A DNA stretch of 64,000 nt from positions 1 to 64,000 of the forward strand of contig JAJEKV010000584.1 in the NCBI GenBank assembly GCA_021234155.1, written 5' to 3'. Source of the DNA: Isoetes taiwanensis. Taxonomy: Eukaryota; Streptophyta; Lycopodiopsida; Isoetales; Isoetaceae. Below the pieces are notes generated by a model. The model worked only from the letters and a program-made list of their open reading frames with translations. It had not been told where the DNA came from and did not search any database. The translations under genes were made by a program, and so were the position numbers. Shown piece by piece: positions 12,291 through 22,924 of this stretch; within the stretch, counting starts at the first letter, position 1; each line of letters begins with the position of its first letter.

Positions 12291-12628
12291 TTCTCTACAA
12301 AAGCATCTTCATTCACCCTATGATGGTATGCCCCAATGTATCTGCCGAAGTCTTCCGAGTCATCATCGAGGGACACGTCACTAACAACGTGAACAATCTT
12401 TACCCTCTTTGGTTCGGGCTCTCTGCTGGTGCTGGCTTGATCAGTGGAAAGTGCTGGTGCTGGTGCTGGCTTCACCTGCTTTCCCTTGCATCTCTTTCCC
12501 TTTATCCTTACTGGTGCGGACTTCGTGGCCGATGATCTGCGCCTTGAAGCAGCAGGCCTACCTCCTGCACAAGCGGCCAAGTCCTTCAACATCTGAAGGA
12601 TTCGACACCTGCTTCGTGTTATCGCCAT
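12278..12628 (-). CDS. Hypothetical basic protein embedded in the satellite array
   Basis: An open frame of 116 codons starts with MAITRSRC. Residues about 20-65 are very rich in Ala, Arg, Lys and Pro, with clusters such as KGKRCKGKQVK and SRRRSS that look like nuclear-localisation signals. The C-terminal third is acidic (SLDDDSEDFG). No domain is recognised. It sits in a roughly 630-bp island between satellite blocks, on the same strand as the MULE transposase at 20037-22910. It could be an accessory protein of that element or a fragment of a host gene. Expression is unproven and the frame could be accidental. Confidence 0.35.
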   Translation of the reverse strand: MAITRSRCRILQMLKDLAACAGGRPAASRRRSSATKSAPVRIKGKRCKGKQVKPAPAPALSTDQASTSREPEPKRVKIVHVVSDVSLDDDSEDFGRYIGAYHHRVNEDAFVEKFLL

Positions 12629-12697
12629 CGGATGAGCCGGATCTTACAAACCTTGTTTCCTGACAATAGATCGATCGGGATACTGTTCCCTTTTTAA

Positions 12698-12860
12698 CCT
12701 AAAAATTTCGTATGCAATCTAACACGCTTTTAACCACGTGTCCAATCTAATCCTAAAAATTTCGTATGCAATCTAACCACGCATGTCTAGGTTTACCACG
12801 TGTCCAATCTAACCCTGAAAATTTCATATGCAATCTAACCACGCATGTCTAGGTTTACCA
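12698..12860. repeat. Three-copy tandem repeat, ~65 bp unit
   Basis: Each unit contains AAAATTTCGTATGCAATCTAA, ACCACG and TGTCCAATCTAA-type blocks; the last two copies add CATGTCTAGGTTTACCA. It separates the island holding the basic ORF from the next satellite block. Confidence 0.75.
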
Positions 12861-13032
12861 AGCCTCTAGGTCAATCCAAGCCATACCCATATGTTGTCCA
12901 GATTAACCACTAGTTTGTGTCCTGATAAACCACCAACAAGTGTCCAGATAAACCATAGGGGTAGACATTGGAATTGGATATAAATACTCAAGGTATAAAT
13001 ATTTGGGTGTAAATACTCAAGGTATAAATATT
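12861..13032. repeat. Satellite array, second block, ends at the LINE-B insertion
   Basis: One monomer plus a partial one of the same satellite. It stops at GGTATAAATATT (13021-13032). The array resumes at TATTAGAAACCC after the LINE-B poly(A), which shows that the LINE jumped into the array. Confidence 0.85.
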
Positions 13033-13143
13033 GATGTGGTCAAGGTTGCATGGTCCAAATGCACCAAGCCGAAATTTGCAGGTGGTTTGGGTATGACAGA
13101 CTTCCATTTGCAGAGCAAGATTCTAATTTCTAAATTCATTTGA
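13033..13143 (+). mobile_element. LINE-B, 5' piece
   Basis: Translates as VVKVAWSKC..PKFAGGLGM followed by FHLQSKILISKFI, the block just after the polymerase domain in LINE-A and LINE-C. It continues at 16943 once the Mutator-type element and one copy of the 10-bp duplication are set aside. Across that join the peptide runs ISKFI then LRILKDMVDSPG, matching SKLLFSLLKDDCAPPG of LINE-C. The element is 5'-truncated and sits in the satellite, with a short AAATATT duplication that overlaps the A-tail. Confidence 0.85.
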
Positions 13144-13449
13144 GGATCCTCAACGGGGGTTCACCTTTTTTTCCAGACAAAACATGCGTGGGCGATGAAG
13201 GGTTTTTGGCATTTTTGAAGTACGATACCTAAGGAGCATCTTACGTTTTGGCCGGAATTTTTTGAGGCGCCGCCATTTGCAGGTGGAGGGACTTAGAAAT
13301 ACGTTAAGGGGGCTTAGATGCTTTGATCAATGCTGGACAGATACGTTTAAGGTGCTTGGATTTCCGGAGGTATGTTTTGAAATTTTTTTTTCCTTGTTGG
13401 GTCCAGCGGGAAGGAAAGATCCGGCACTTGAGTTATTCTGCACTTTTCT

Positions 13450-14009
13450 TCTATGCTCATCTATTTTTTATCTCTAAGGTTACAATACTGATCTTCTGAA
13501 GATTGGAAAATATGCTAAAAGGGTGTATGTAGGTGAGGGCGGCCCAGGGCAATAGGAGCCGTATATCCAAGACAAAATAATGGTGGAAGGAGTGGGTCCA
13601 AAAATGAAAGGAGCGAGCAAAAATAGGTCCAAATAAGTTCTTAAAGAATTTTTATTTCCCCTGTGATCAGATTGGATAGATGTTTAACTAAGTTTACAGC
13701 ATAAAGGTTCTGATAGTATGCTAAAATATTGACATTTTGGGCTTGCTATGACTTAAGCAATTTTTTACTATCTATTGCTGACTGCGGCCAGAATACAGGA
13801 GAATGATTATTTCATTCCTTTCTTTCTTTCCTCTGTGACTTGAGCTAGTGAGATGGCTGGCCGGATGTTTTGTCTGGAATACCCGATTAATAACTATTGC
13901 TGAAGCCTGGTAGATCAAAAACTGGCTCAATAGGTTCATTATATTATATTGCATGGCTGTATGCCTGATAATATTATTAATCAAGACTCATGAGGGAGGT
14001 TTCAAGTTT
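13450..14009. other. Pack-MULE interior upstream of the E2 gene
   Basis: No gene recognised. It may include the captured promoter or leader of the E2 gene. The reading frame at 13262-13477 lies over the element's terminal region and is not a known protein. Confidence 0.4.
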
Positions 14010-14481
14010 ATGACAGAGTACTTGATCTTGCCTACAGCAGCTCAGCCTGTTGATAATCACTCTGTCTCCCGCAGGTGAGTTTTTCCCTTGTACATTTAGT
14101 TAGGGTTTGCAGCACATTTCTTGTACATTTGCAGTTAGGGTCTTCTTTAAGCAGCACATTTCTTGTTTTATTTATTTATACTTTCATTTATTTGCTTGTT
14201 GAAAGATATTGCCTATTTGCTCAGAAACCACGGGTATGCTCTTCTATTCTAAATACATAGAACATTTCTTATGGGTTTCCAGATGCATAGCCTAAAAACC
14301 TTATTTTTCTATTCTGCAGATTAAAAATCGGAGTTGATGTTGCTAATGGTGAGTTGCTATTCTACATCTACATGATTTGCTTTACTTTAATATTGCATTA
14401 CATATGTTGATACAATTCCTTTATTTTTTATTTGTTGTAGACTTGTGGAGATCCGGGCATTTCTGCCTTCCCAGATGGTGA

Positions 14482-14893
14482 ATATGTAGCAACATAACAG
14501 GGGGTTCCAGGGGGATTTGATATAGATATAATTCTTGAAACCATAGACCATATCCCTAAAACAATTCAATGGGTTATTATAAAAAAAATATAGATTTAAG
14601 ATAAAAAATAGTCACATTAGCTCACTGGTTAGATTGATTAAAGTAGTCTTATTAGGACATTGAGTTATTTTGGTAGAGGTTCGAATCCCCGTATTTCATA
14701 TTCTAAAAGCTTAAGTGAAACCGTATAGAGGCTCGATATACCATCAAAACCTTAGGCAAACCCGTATTCGACATCTTAAAATCATAGGCGTCCCCAATCA
14801 TAATTGAGCATAATCGAAACGAGAGGTGTCCAGAGGCTCCAACATACAGTCTGGGCCGTCGGATTGACAGATCCGACGACTGTGGTGGTCGAG
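14482..14893 (+). mobile_element. SINE-like insertion inside an E2 exon
   Basis: The 412-bp segment is bounded by GGTGA direct repeats (14477-14481 and 14894-14898). Removing it and one repeat restores the E2 frame PDG.NIFSW exactly. Inside are a tRNA-type A box, TTAGCTCACTGG (14617-14628), and a perfect B box, GGTTCGAATCC (14678-14688), about 49 bp apart. This suggests a tRNA-derived SINE. Roughly 120 bp precede the A box and no A-tail is seen, so it may be a composite or nested insertion. The left edge GTAGCAACATAACAGGGGG resembles the end of the dispersed repeat at 2567-2716. Confidence 0.65.
14617..14688 (+). promoter_or_regulatory. Putative RNA polymerase III internal promoter (A and B boxes)
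   Basis: The TAGCTCACTGG and GGTTCGAATCC blocks match tRNA-type consensus boxes. The folded tRNA cloverleaf is not maintained between them, so this is not called a tRNA gene. Confidence 0.5.
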
Positions 14894-15404
14894 GGTGATA
14901 ATATATTTTCATGGCTTCGTACCATCAAGGGCAGCAAAGATACTGTCTATGAAGGCTTATCCTATAAGCTTAGACTAAAATTTCCAAATGAATATCCTTT
15001 CAAGCCCCCAGTGATCAAGTTTGACACTCCTTGTTTCCATCCCAATGTGGACCAGTATGGAAATATTTGTTTGGACATTCTTCAGGTTTTTTCTGTTGGA
15101 ACTCATTATTCATCATTATAATCTAGAGCATCCTATAGTTGGTTTCTACATAATGTTGCTCAACCCATTTTTGTTCTTGCAGCTTTCTGAGGATAAGTGG
15201 TCATCTGCTTATGATGTGAGAACTGTGCTTCTTTCAATCTGAGCCTCCTTGGAGGTAGCATAGAAATTGGAAGATTGATTATTACTTTTCAAATGCTTGA
15301 TATAAGATAACTTTTTCGTGTAGAACCTAATAATGACAGCCCATTGAATAACTATTCGCCGCACTATGGAGCAATCAAGAAGGTATGCCACTGACGTCTG
15401 TTAC

Positions 15405-15425
15405 GTCTATTCTATTCTATTCTAT
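15405..15425. repeat. Short (TTCTA)n run in the last E2 intron
   Basis: Three to four copies of TTCTA. The same pentanucleotide forms the 3' tail of the LINE-D family. No other LINE sequence is present here, so it may be chance or a very short tail relic. Confidence 0.6.
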
Positions 15426-15498
15426 ATAGAAACACTTATGCCTTGTTTCCATCCTCACAGAGTATAAGAAAGTGATGCACAAGCAATATCGCAGCTAG

Positions 15499-16932
15499 GA
15501 AGGACAATAAGCTAGAGTTCTCTCGTGCAATTTCTCCAATTGATGCAAAAATTTGTTGGAAGAAATCAAGTTCATTCCATTGTTTTTGTCCTTTGATGAT
15601 GCTAATGGTTTCAGATTCCTTTGATCTTTGATGCTAATAGAAACCATTACATTCTGTAATACTAAGGATAATGGTGAAGAATTTTAGCTCCTAAAAGCTA
15701 CTTGTACACAATCATCCATTATTTCTTGCCTTTTTCTCGCTAAGCGTGTATATCATTGGTAATATTTCGTATCTTCAAAGAAATGCAAAGCCTGCTGAAT
15801 CTACAATTGGTTTTAAGAAGGAATACAACTGTAAGAAGTACCTGTTCAAAACAACTAATGGAGAATGAGGCAGGGAATAGTTAACATAACACAAGTTGGG
15901 TTTCCTTGATATTTCTTATTTTATCTGCAGATTTTGTTGACGTTTTCTTGTTCCTTTCTGTCTGCATGTTTTTGCATTTTCTTTGTTTGTTCCGATCGTC
16001 TCTACGGCTAGCAAAACTTCAAAAAGTTAAATGAATTTCAAAAGCAACGACAAAAAAAGCATAACTTTGGTGAAGCTAAATAGCCTTCAAAAAAGTTAAA
16101 TGAATTTCAAAAGCAACGACAAAAAAAGCATCACTTTGGTGAAGCTAAATAGACTAGTGCAACTTCAAACCTAAACCAGATTATTAAATGTTGAGATTTT
16201 TTACCTAAGCCAGATTTTATCAATGTTGAGATTTTCTCTTTTTTGTTGGAAGTGACCTAGATGATATGAGTTCCGTGAGAATACGAACCAAAAACTCTCA
16301 TATCTACTTTTTTGTCCACTAATTGTGACATTGCGATTTGCTGTACAAGAGGGCAATTGCAAACTAAAGCGGTTAGCCCCATTACAAAGCATGAAGTGGT
16401 CATCAATAATAATGTAATACCTACTAACCATAGATGTAATGGGTGGACCACTAGAATTCCTTTGTTGCTTCTTTAAGGAGTCTTTGTATACATGATTGTC
16501 TTCTTACTTCCTGATATAGAACTCGATCCTGGCGGAGTCGAGTCGATTCTGCAACTAGAATATCGGGTAAGTTTCAAGAACATCGAGTAAATTTCAAGAT
16601 CATACATCGATTACATTCTTGGATTGAAAACTTTCCACTTGGCACGACCTGATTAAACCTGGTTAAATCTGAAAGCAAAATTTGGAAGTTGAATGTAAAT
16701 GTAAGGTAGAGGGTAGGCTACATTAGTGATATACTTGACGTAAAAATACGGTTAAGGGTAGGGTCAATGGGGATTGGACTAGGCGTAAAAGTATGGAATC
16801 AGGTATTATTTTTCACCAACACCAGACTGTATACATAGGGGTTTCTATGGGGGCGAGCCGTATACGGAGGGGTTTCTCCCGACCCCTGGAACGCACATGC
16901 CATATCCCCTTTACATAGAGGTGAACCCCCCG
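15499..16932. other. Pack-MULE interior downstream of the E2 gene
   Basis: Contains a two-copy tandem duplication of about 67 bp (16016-16083 and 16084-16152, sharing AAAGTTAAATGAATTTCAAA and CAACGACAAAAAAAGCAT). G-rich patches precede the right terminus (16850-16932). No further coding exon was recognised; part may be the captured 3' flank of the E2 gene. Confidence 0.5.
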
Positions 16933-16942
16933 GGATCCTCAA

Positions 16943-18160
16943 GGATATGGTTGATTCACCTGGAGTGCGGTTGGTGAGGCAGTCACTTGCAAATTGTGTT
17001 CCTTTTGGGAAAGCTTCATTAAAACCGCTTCTTCCTTGGAGTCTCTTTTATCAGCTATGCCCTTTTCCTAATGCCTCTCTTTTTTTGAAAGGCTTGCTGG
17101 AGTCTTGGGAGACAATACGGACCCTATTTCGTATTGATCTTATTGCATGTCATCAGTTGAGCGCCCCTTGTTGATGGATACCCGTGGAAAATAATCTTCC
17201 ACTTTGTGGCTCGGTTCATCCATTAACTCAACGGCGCTGGAGGTTAGCAGGAATCTTGATAGTTGCAGCATGATATGATTCTGGCTAGTTAGCGACATGG
17301 AAAATCTTTCGAACAAAATTCTCATTGTCTCGATGGGACAGACCTATTTGGCAAAAGATTGCTGGTACTCTGCCATTGGTTGCTCCAGAGGATATTGAAG
17401 GGTGCGTGGGTTTCCCACCAGAGTGTTCACGAGCATAGGTTTGTGAACTCTATATATAGGCTGCTTGTCAATAGTGATATTCTTCTGCCATCCACTAGGT
17501 GGTCCCTTCAGCTTTCACCTCCTAATTGGAGATGTATGTGGACTTGGGCTTGGGATTAATTACTCCATCCTAAGGTGGCGGTGCTTTGGTGGCAGATTCT
17601 TCACAGATGCCCTCGTGTGAACGTGCTTGTCCACAGATTTGATCCTCGAGTGTCAGCACTCTGCCCACTGTGCAAGCAAAGGGACGAGACCATTGAGCAT
17701 TGTTTCTTTTTATGTGTTCATCTCCAGCCAGTTTGGTCTTGGTTGCTTTCTCTTTTTCATGTGACATTGACAAGCCAGCAAGTGCTTCTGGCTATTTATC
17801 CGGATGCTTGGAATAAGTTGCGGAGCCAAGCATTTTATTTAGCATCAGGATGGTTGTTGTGGTCCATCTGGAAGTGCAGAAGACTGTGTATCTTTCAGGG
17901 TTTGGATATTCCTCCTGCAGTTGTCCTCCAGGACGCACAAGCTAGAATCGCTAAGGCATACCATTGTTCTTCGCTTGCTCTTGCCAAGCGACAGTTGATA
18001 TTTGAGTCCTATCTGAGTGTGCTGTCTTATGCATAGGCTGGTGGTTCTACTCAGTGGATCGTGATTATCCTCTAAGACTTTATTCCCGCCTCTGCATTTG
18101 TATTTTGCTTTTGGCTTGGAGTTTCAATAAAGTTTACCGTTCTTCAAAAAAAAAAAAAAA
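16943..18160 (+). mobile_element. LINE-B, 3' piece with poly(A)
   Basis: Resumes the LINE interrupted at 13143 and runs to an A-run at 18146-18160, with AATAAA at 18126. At the 3' side the satellite restarts with TATTAGAAACC. Together with 13033-13143 the LINE is about 1.3 kb, a 5'-truncated copy of the LINE-A/LINE-C family. Confidence 0.87.
16950..18036 (+). pseudogene. LINE-B ORF2 C-terminus with zf-RVT domain
   Basis: The first part reads KASLKPLLPWSLFYQL then PFPNASLFLKGLLESW, colinear with LINE-A (PPFPNASLF) and LINE-C (LPWALLYPLK). The open tail at 17575-18036 contains PRVNVLVHRFDPRVSALCPLC, then ETIEHCFFLCVHLQPVW and LLWSIWK, the zf-RVT region of plant LINEs, probably involved in nucleic-acid binding. 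Stops separate the parts. The last 150 codons are uninterrupted, suggesting a younger insertion than LINE-A. Confidence 0.85.
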
Positions 18161-20030
18161 TATTAGAAACCCTATTCATACATTGTCCAGATTAACCACT
18201 ACTTGGTGTCCAGATAAATCATTAACATATGTCCAGATAAACCGATGGGATAGACATTGGAATTGAGTATAAATACTAAGGGTATGAATACTTGGTGTAT
18301 TTATACCTATGGTATGTCAATCCAAACCATACTCATACATTGTCCAGATAAACCACTACTTTGTGTCCAGATAAACCACCAACATGTGTCCAGATAAACC
18401 ATAGGGGTAGACATATACGAATTGGGTATAAATACTCAAGGTATAAATACTTGGTGTATTTATACCCATGGTATATGATTAGAAACCCTATTCATACATT
18501 GTCCAGATAAACCACTACTTTGTGTCCAGGTAAACCACCAACATGTGTCCAGATAAACCACCAACATGTGTCCAGATAAACCAATGGGGTAGACATAAGA
18601 ATTGGGTATAAACACTCAAGGTATAAATACTTGGTGTATTTATACCTATGGTATGTCAATCCAAGCCATACTCATACATTGTCCAGATAAACCACTATTT
18701 TGTGTCCAGATAAACCACCAACAAGTGTTCAGATAAACCATAGGGGTAGACATAAGAATTGGGTATATAAATACTAAGGGTATCAATACTTGGTGTATTT
18801 ATACCTATGGTATGTCATTCCTAGGCATACTCCTATGTATGTCCAGATAAACCACTACTTTGTTGTCCTGATAAACCACCAACAAGTGTCCAGCTAAACC
18901 ATAGGGGTAGACATAAGAATTGGGTATAAATACTCAAGGTATAAATACTTGGTGTATTTATACCCATGGTATGTGATTAGAAACCCTATTCATACATTGT
19001 CCAGATAAACCACTACTTTGTGTCTAGGTAAACCACCAACATGTGTCCAGATAAACCAATGGAGTAGACATTGGAATTGAGTATAAATACTAAGGGTATG
19101 AATACTTGGTGTATTGATACCTATGGTATGTTAATCCAAGCCATACTCATACATTGTGATAAACCACTAGTTTGTGTCCAGATAACCCACCTACAACTGT
19201 CCAGATAAACCATAGGGGTAGACATATAAGAATTGGATATAAATACTCAAGGTATAAATACTTGGTGTATTTATACCCATGGTATGTGATTAGAAACCCT
19301 ATTCATACATTGTCCAGATAAACCACTACTTCGTGTCCATGTAAACCACCAACATGTGTCCAGATAAACCAATGGGGTAGACATTGGAATTGAGTATAAA
19401 TACTAATGGTATGAATACTTGGTGTATTGATACCTATGGTATGTTAATCCAAGCCATACTCATACATTGTCCAGATAAACCACTAGTTTGTGTCCAGATA
19501 AACCACCTACAAGTGTCCAGATAAACCATAGGGGTAGACATATAAGAATTGGGTATAAATACTCAAGGTATAAATACTTGGTGTATTTATACCCATAGTA
19601 TGTGATTAGAAACCCTATTCATACATTGTCCAGATAAACCACTACTTTGTGTCCAGGTAAACCACCAACATGTGTCCAGATAAACCAATGGGGTAGACAT
19701 TGGAATTGAGTATAAATACTAAGGGTATGAATACTTGGTGTATTGATACCTATGGTATGTTAATCCAAGCCATACTCATACATTGTCCAGATAAACCACT
19801 AGTTTGTGTCCAGATAAACCACCTACAAGTGTCTAGATAAACCATAGGGGTAGACATTGGAATTGGGCATAAATACTCAAGGTATAAATATTTGGGTGTG
19901 TCCAGATAAACCACCTACAAGTGTCCAGATAAACCATAGGGGTAGACATAAGAATTGGGTATAAATACTCAAGGTATAAATACTTGGTGTATTTATACCC
20001 ATGGTATGTATGTGATTAGAAACCCTAAAC
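18161..20030. repeat. Main satellite array, ~158-bp monomer, alternating dimer
   Basis: About twelve tandem monomers, spaced mostly 155-160 bp by the marker GGGGTAGACAT. From about 18905 rightward two variants largely alternate. One has AGAATTGGGTATAAATACTC, TATACCCATGG and GATTAGAAACCCTATTC; the other has ATTGGAATTGAGTATAAATA, GATACCTATGG and TTAATCCAAGCCATAC. This gives a dimer of about 315 bp. Most monomers hold a perfect palindrome: GGTATAAATAC, a TTGGT loop, then GTATTTATACC. Each also carries one to three TGTCCAGATAAACCA boxes. The array ends 7 bp from the stop codon of the MULE transposase. Confidence 0.92.
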
Positions 20031-20036
20031 CATCCA

Positions 20037-22910
20037 TCACTCTAGAAGATGGTGAGGGCATTCACGTGCAAAGACTGTCTCACCAAGAACCCTCTTCTTT
20101 CGCTTGCGACCCTCTATGAATGGTGTTGGCCTTGCAATAGTGTTGCCATTGAAGTCACAAACCATTTCCATGGTAGGAGCTGGGCCAATCGCAATAGTGC
20201 TTAGCAGCAAACGTTGTAGTTGTCCACCTAGCTCCCTAAGCAAGAAATCGGCCTCCCTTGCAATGGTGGGACTGCTGGAAATAGTGTCCCTGATATGTAC
20301 AAGGCTGGCCTCTATACTTTCCTGCAGCTTAGCTTGAGTTGATGGAACCTCTTCCTCATCAACATCCCTACCATAATCCTCGGAATCCTGTTGATTCCCA
20401 TCGGGAGCATCAAAGCACCCGTCTTCCTCAATGTAAGCTTCGGCCATGGTTCTCAAGTTAGCTAAACCGCCACCTTGTGAGCCAAAGAGGGTTCCACAAA
20501 CCTTTAAGATGTCCTCCTCCTTGTAGTTGGACATCATACGAAGAACCTTCACTTGGTGTTTACACATGTTACCTTTGGTACCCCAAGGACAGTCATAGCA
20601 TGACCAATTCTCATTGGCAACCACCACCAAGTAAGGGACTGATTCTGTGTTCTCGTCCCATGCATCCATGTTCTGGCTCCATACCTCAGCCGTGCCTGCC
20701 TTGTAATCCAGCCATCTAACTGCCGTGTCAGGAATGCCACGTGCACCAATAATAGCTGTCTCAACAATATGTTCTTGTTTGCGGTTAAATTTGAAGCCCT
20801 GTTCCTTCTTAAACCGGTCAAATGACATATGTGTTTCTAACTGATTCACCAACATGTACAGCAGCCAATCAAGCCGCCTCCCTCTCAGTGCATGCTTGGA
20901 AAGCCCAAGCCTTTTCTTCATGTGGAAATGATAGGACTCGCCCCAAACATTAGTTTCTGGTTTGCATGAGGATAAACTCTAGTGGTCTGTAATCCGAAGG
21001 AGATGTTTTGGTCCAAACCTTGTCCATGTAGGACACAACCTTCTTGTATCTCTTATATTTTTTCTTGAACTCTTCGAGGAGTCTCAAGCCTTCTACACGA
21101 CAAGATTCCAAGTATGCTCCCGAAGTCTACCATCACCCTCGACGTGAGTGCCATACATAATGTGCCCCAACTTCTTGAACATTTCAGCCCTCACTTTCTT
21201 GTCCTTAACTCGCTTCACTAACATCTTCAACCAATTCCTCCTAACGTGCCACAGGCACAACTGGATTGCTGAATTGGGCCATACTTCCTGCAAAGCCTTA
21301 ATTTCAGCCTTCGCATCATCCACAATGAAGCATGAGGGTGGATCCAACTTGTGAATGTGTTCTTTCGTAGTTATGAGCCATGGCCGAATTTCTTCTGATT
21401 CCTGACTCTAGAAGTCATAACCCATGCAATTGGCACACCATTCCCATGACTGTCAAAAATTAGCAAGGTATATAAACTATAGCAATGGTCATTGGTCTTG
21501 AAGGTTGAATCCATAGCAACAGCATTGCCTTTATCATGTTCCAACAGAATCTTCATTTGGAATGGAGTGATAATACCTAAAGTGAATGGTCTGCCTTCTT
21601 GATACAAGAATACACACTCTTGGTGTAGAGAAACCCACAACCTAATCCTCTCTAAAACATTTGGATGTAGCAGCCAAGTGTCTCTAGCAAGTTTATAGAG
21701 ATATTGTGTGAGATCATCCATATCAAGAATCGATCACGGTTTTCACTTCGGAGGGGTTCATTCTCCCTGCATGGCCCATTCCTCCTCGTGCTTTGTCATG
21801 ACCTGTTGGAAAGTGTGGCTTTGATGCAGTAAATTCCTTGCCCAAAGCTTCTTCTTCTTAGATAGCCAGGGGGCACATTGAACCTGGTTTTCTCGCAATT
21901 TGGGTCTTCCCCTCCATAGCATGCCTGCCCTTGCGAATCGATATGCTTCATCTCATAAAAAGTTATCTTTGTCCACTCTGGCCTCAAGTATAATTGCTTC
22001 AATTGGAAGTGGCACATGCACCCGCGCTTGATGCTGGGTCCCCTGAACCTCTTGGATTGAGATGGATCCAATCTCTTAGCTTCAGCCTACGAAAGCCTTC
22101 CGTGTTTTGTCGAGCACCTTTCGGGTATTGCCCTGGAGGTCCTTTGGACCATAGGCACACCAGTAGCTGCAAAACCATAGCCCCAATTCCCCCACCTCCA
22201 ATTCCGTCCACAGTTTATGTCAATCTCAAAATGCAAAGCAGAAACTGAACAAATAAATGCATTAAAAGAAGAAAATACACCGGATAACCGGATAACACTG
22301 ACATGGTGGTGCTGAGGTGCGCATTTTCGTCCACCTTCCTCTTCAGATCCCCCAGTTTTCTGCAGTTTGAAGACCTCTTGTACAAGTTGGTGTTTGTGCC
22401 ATCACAGTTCTCCTCTCCGATTATGAAATCAGCTGCCCTGTTGCTGGGAATGTAGCAAGTATGGACACATTGGGTCTGCTGCCCGCTGTCGGTGACCACT
22501 TCATCATCGACTGGAGCCACATTTGGAATGGGCTTCAACAGCTTCTCAATTCTCCAATTCAGATCGGCTTTAGAGAAGGGACCGGGCGGAGGATGCTGCA
22601 GGTCCACGAGCTTGAGCCTCTGAAACATGCAGCCGGCTGATTCAGCAACTCTGCTATGACCTTCTAGCAGCAGCTCTGTCAAAACAGAGCTTCAAAACAA
22701 ATGATACCTACCTCTATTGCACCCGGGTCGACACCAAAGAAGCCACAATGATCCTCCATCATCGAAGCGCTTCACCAATCCCTCCGGGAGCCGGAGTTGA
22801 AGCTTTGGCGGGCGAGTCCGAATTGGGGATGGAACGGGAATTCTGCGGGAACGCATTTCCGGGGGCGGGGAACGGGGCAACGGGCTTTCTTTTGGGACGG
22901 AACATGGCAT
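20037..22910 (-). pseudogene. Mutator-like (MULE) transposase, degenerate
   Basis: MULE transposases cut and move DNA with a DDE nuclease core. Reading the minus strand: an N-terminal region with LYKRSSNCRKLGDLKR and DENAHLSTTMS (22300-22682), perhaps followed by an intron; a zinc/DNA-binding block, KRGCMCHFQLKQLYLRPEW (about 21990-22050); the catalytic block MDSTFKTNDHCYSLYTLL (about 21450-21510); FIVDDAKAEIKALQEVWP and LCLWHVRRNW (about 21230-21330); ESYHFHMKKRLGL and RGRRLDWLLYMLV (about 20850-20940); and a SWIM finger, CYDCPWGTKGNMCKH (about 20550-20600). Frame changes near 21385, 21760, 21090 and 20930 make it inactive. The last 294 codons are open (20037-20921) and end in TGA at 20037-20039. 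The satellite adjoins the stop, leaving no 3' UTR. Confidence 0.88.
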
Positions 22911-22924
22911 TTAATGCTTGTCAG

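Larger units (their letters stand above)
14010..15498 (+). pseudogene. Captured ubiquitin-conjugating enzyme E2 (UBC19/20, UBE2C-like), six exons, broken
   Basis: E2 enzymes of this group carry activated ubiquitin on a cysteine and pass it on with the anaphase-promoting complex in cell-cycle control. Exons inferred from splice sites are 14010-14074, 14320-14348, 14441-14481 plus 14899-15085 (one exon split by an insert), 15183-about 15254, 15324-15382 and 15461-15498. The peptide includes [49 protein letters not shown] and [10 protein letters not shown]. The catalytic Cys codon is 15068-15070 and the HPN motif is intact. The 3' exon ends in EYKKVMHKQYR and a stop. Defects are a 412-bp insert in exon 3, TGA replacing the Gln codon after VRTVLLSI (15240-15242) and small indels. 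Introns are retained, so this was copied as DNA rather than through mRNA. An ATG at 14010 is in frame, but the true start is uncertain. Confidence 0.88.
13154..16932. mobile_element. Pack-MULE: Mutator-type element carrying an E2 gene
   Basis: The 3779-bp insert begins CGGGGGTTCACCT and ends AGGTGAACCCCCCG, an inverted terminal match. It is flanked by the 10-bp direct repeat GGATCCTCAA at 13144-13153 and 16933-16942. A duplication of 9-11 bp is the hallmark of the Mutator superfamily. Removing the insert and one repeat restores LINE-B homology, so the boundaries rest on an empty-site argument. No transposase frame is present; instead it holds a ubiquitin-conjugating-enzyme gene with introns (14010-15498). 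The left terminus is also present at 38033, at the start of an element carrying a PWP1 fragment. Terminal similarity beyond the first ~14 bp is weak. Confidence 0.87.

Noticed and set aside
13154-13480. First read as a continuation of the LINE-B coding region
   Set aside because: The 10-bp duplication, the inverted ends and the clean LINE join at 16943 show it is the left end of the Pack-MULE; the frame resembles a LINE only superficially.
14605-14700. Intact tRNA gene
   Set aside because: Only the A and B promoter boxes fit; spacing is long and no acceptor stem pairs around them.
18161-20030. Telomere-like AAACCCTA words suggesting interstitial telomere repeats
   Set aside because: The word occurs once per monomer inside TAGAAACCCTATTC, never as a tandem heptamer.
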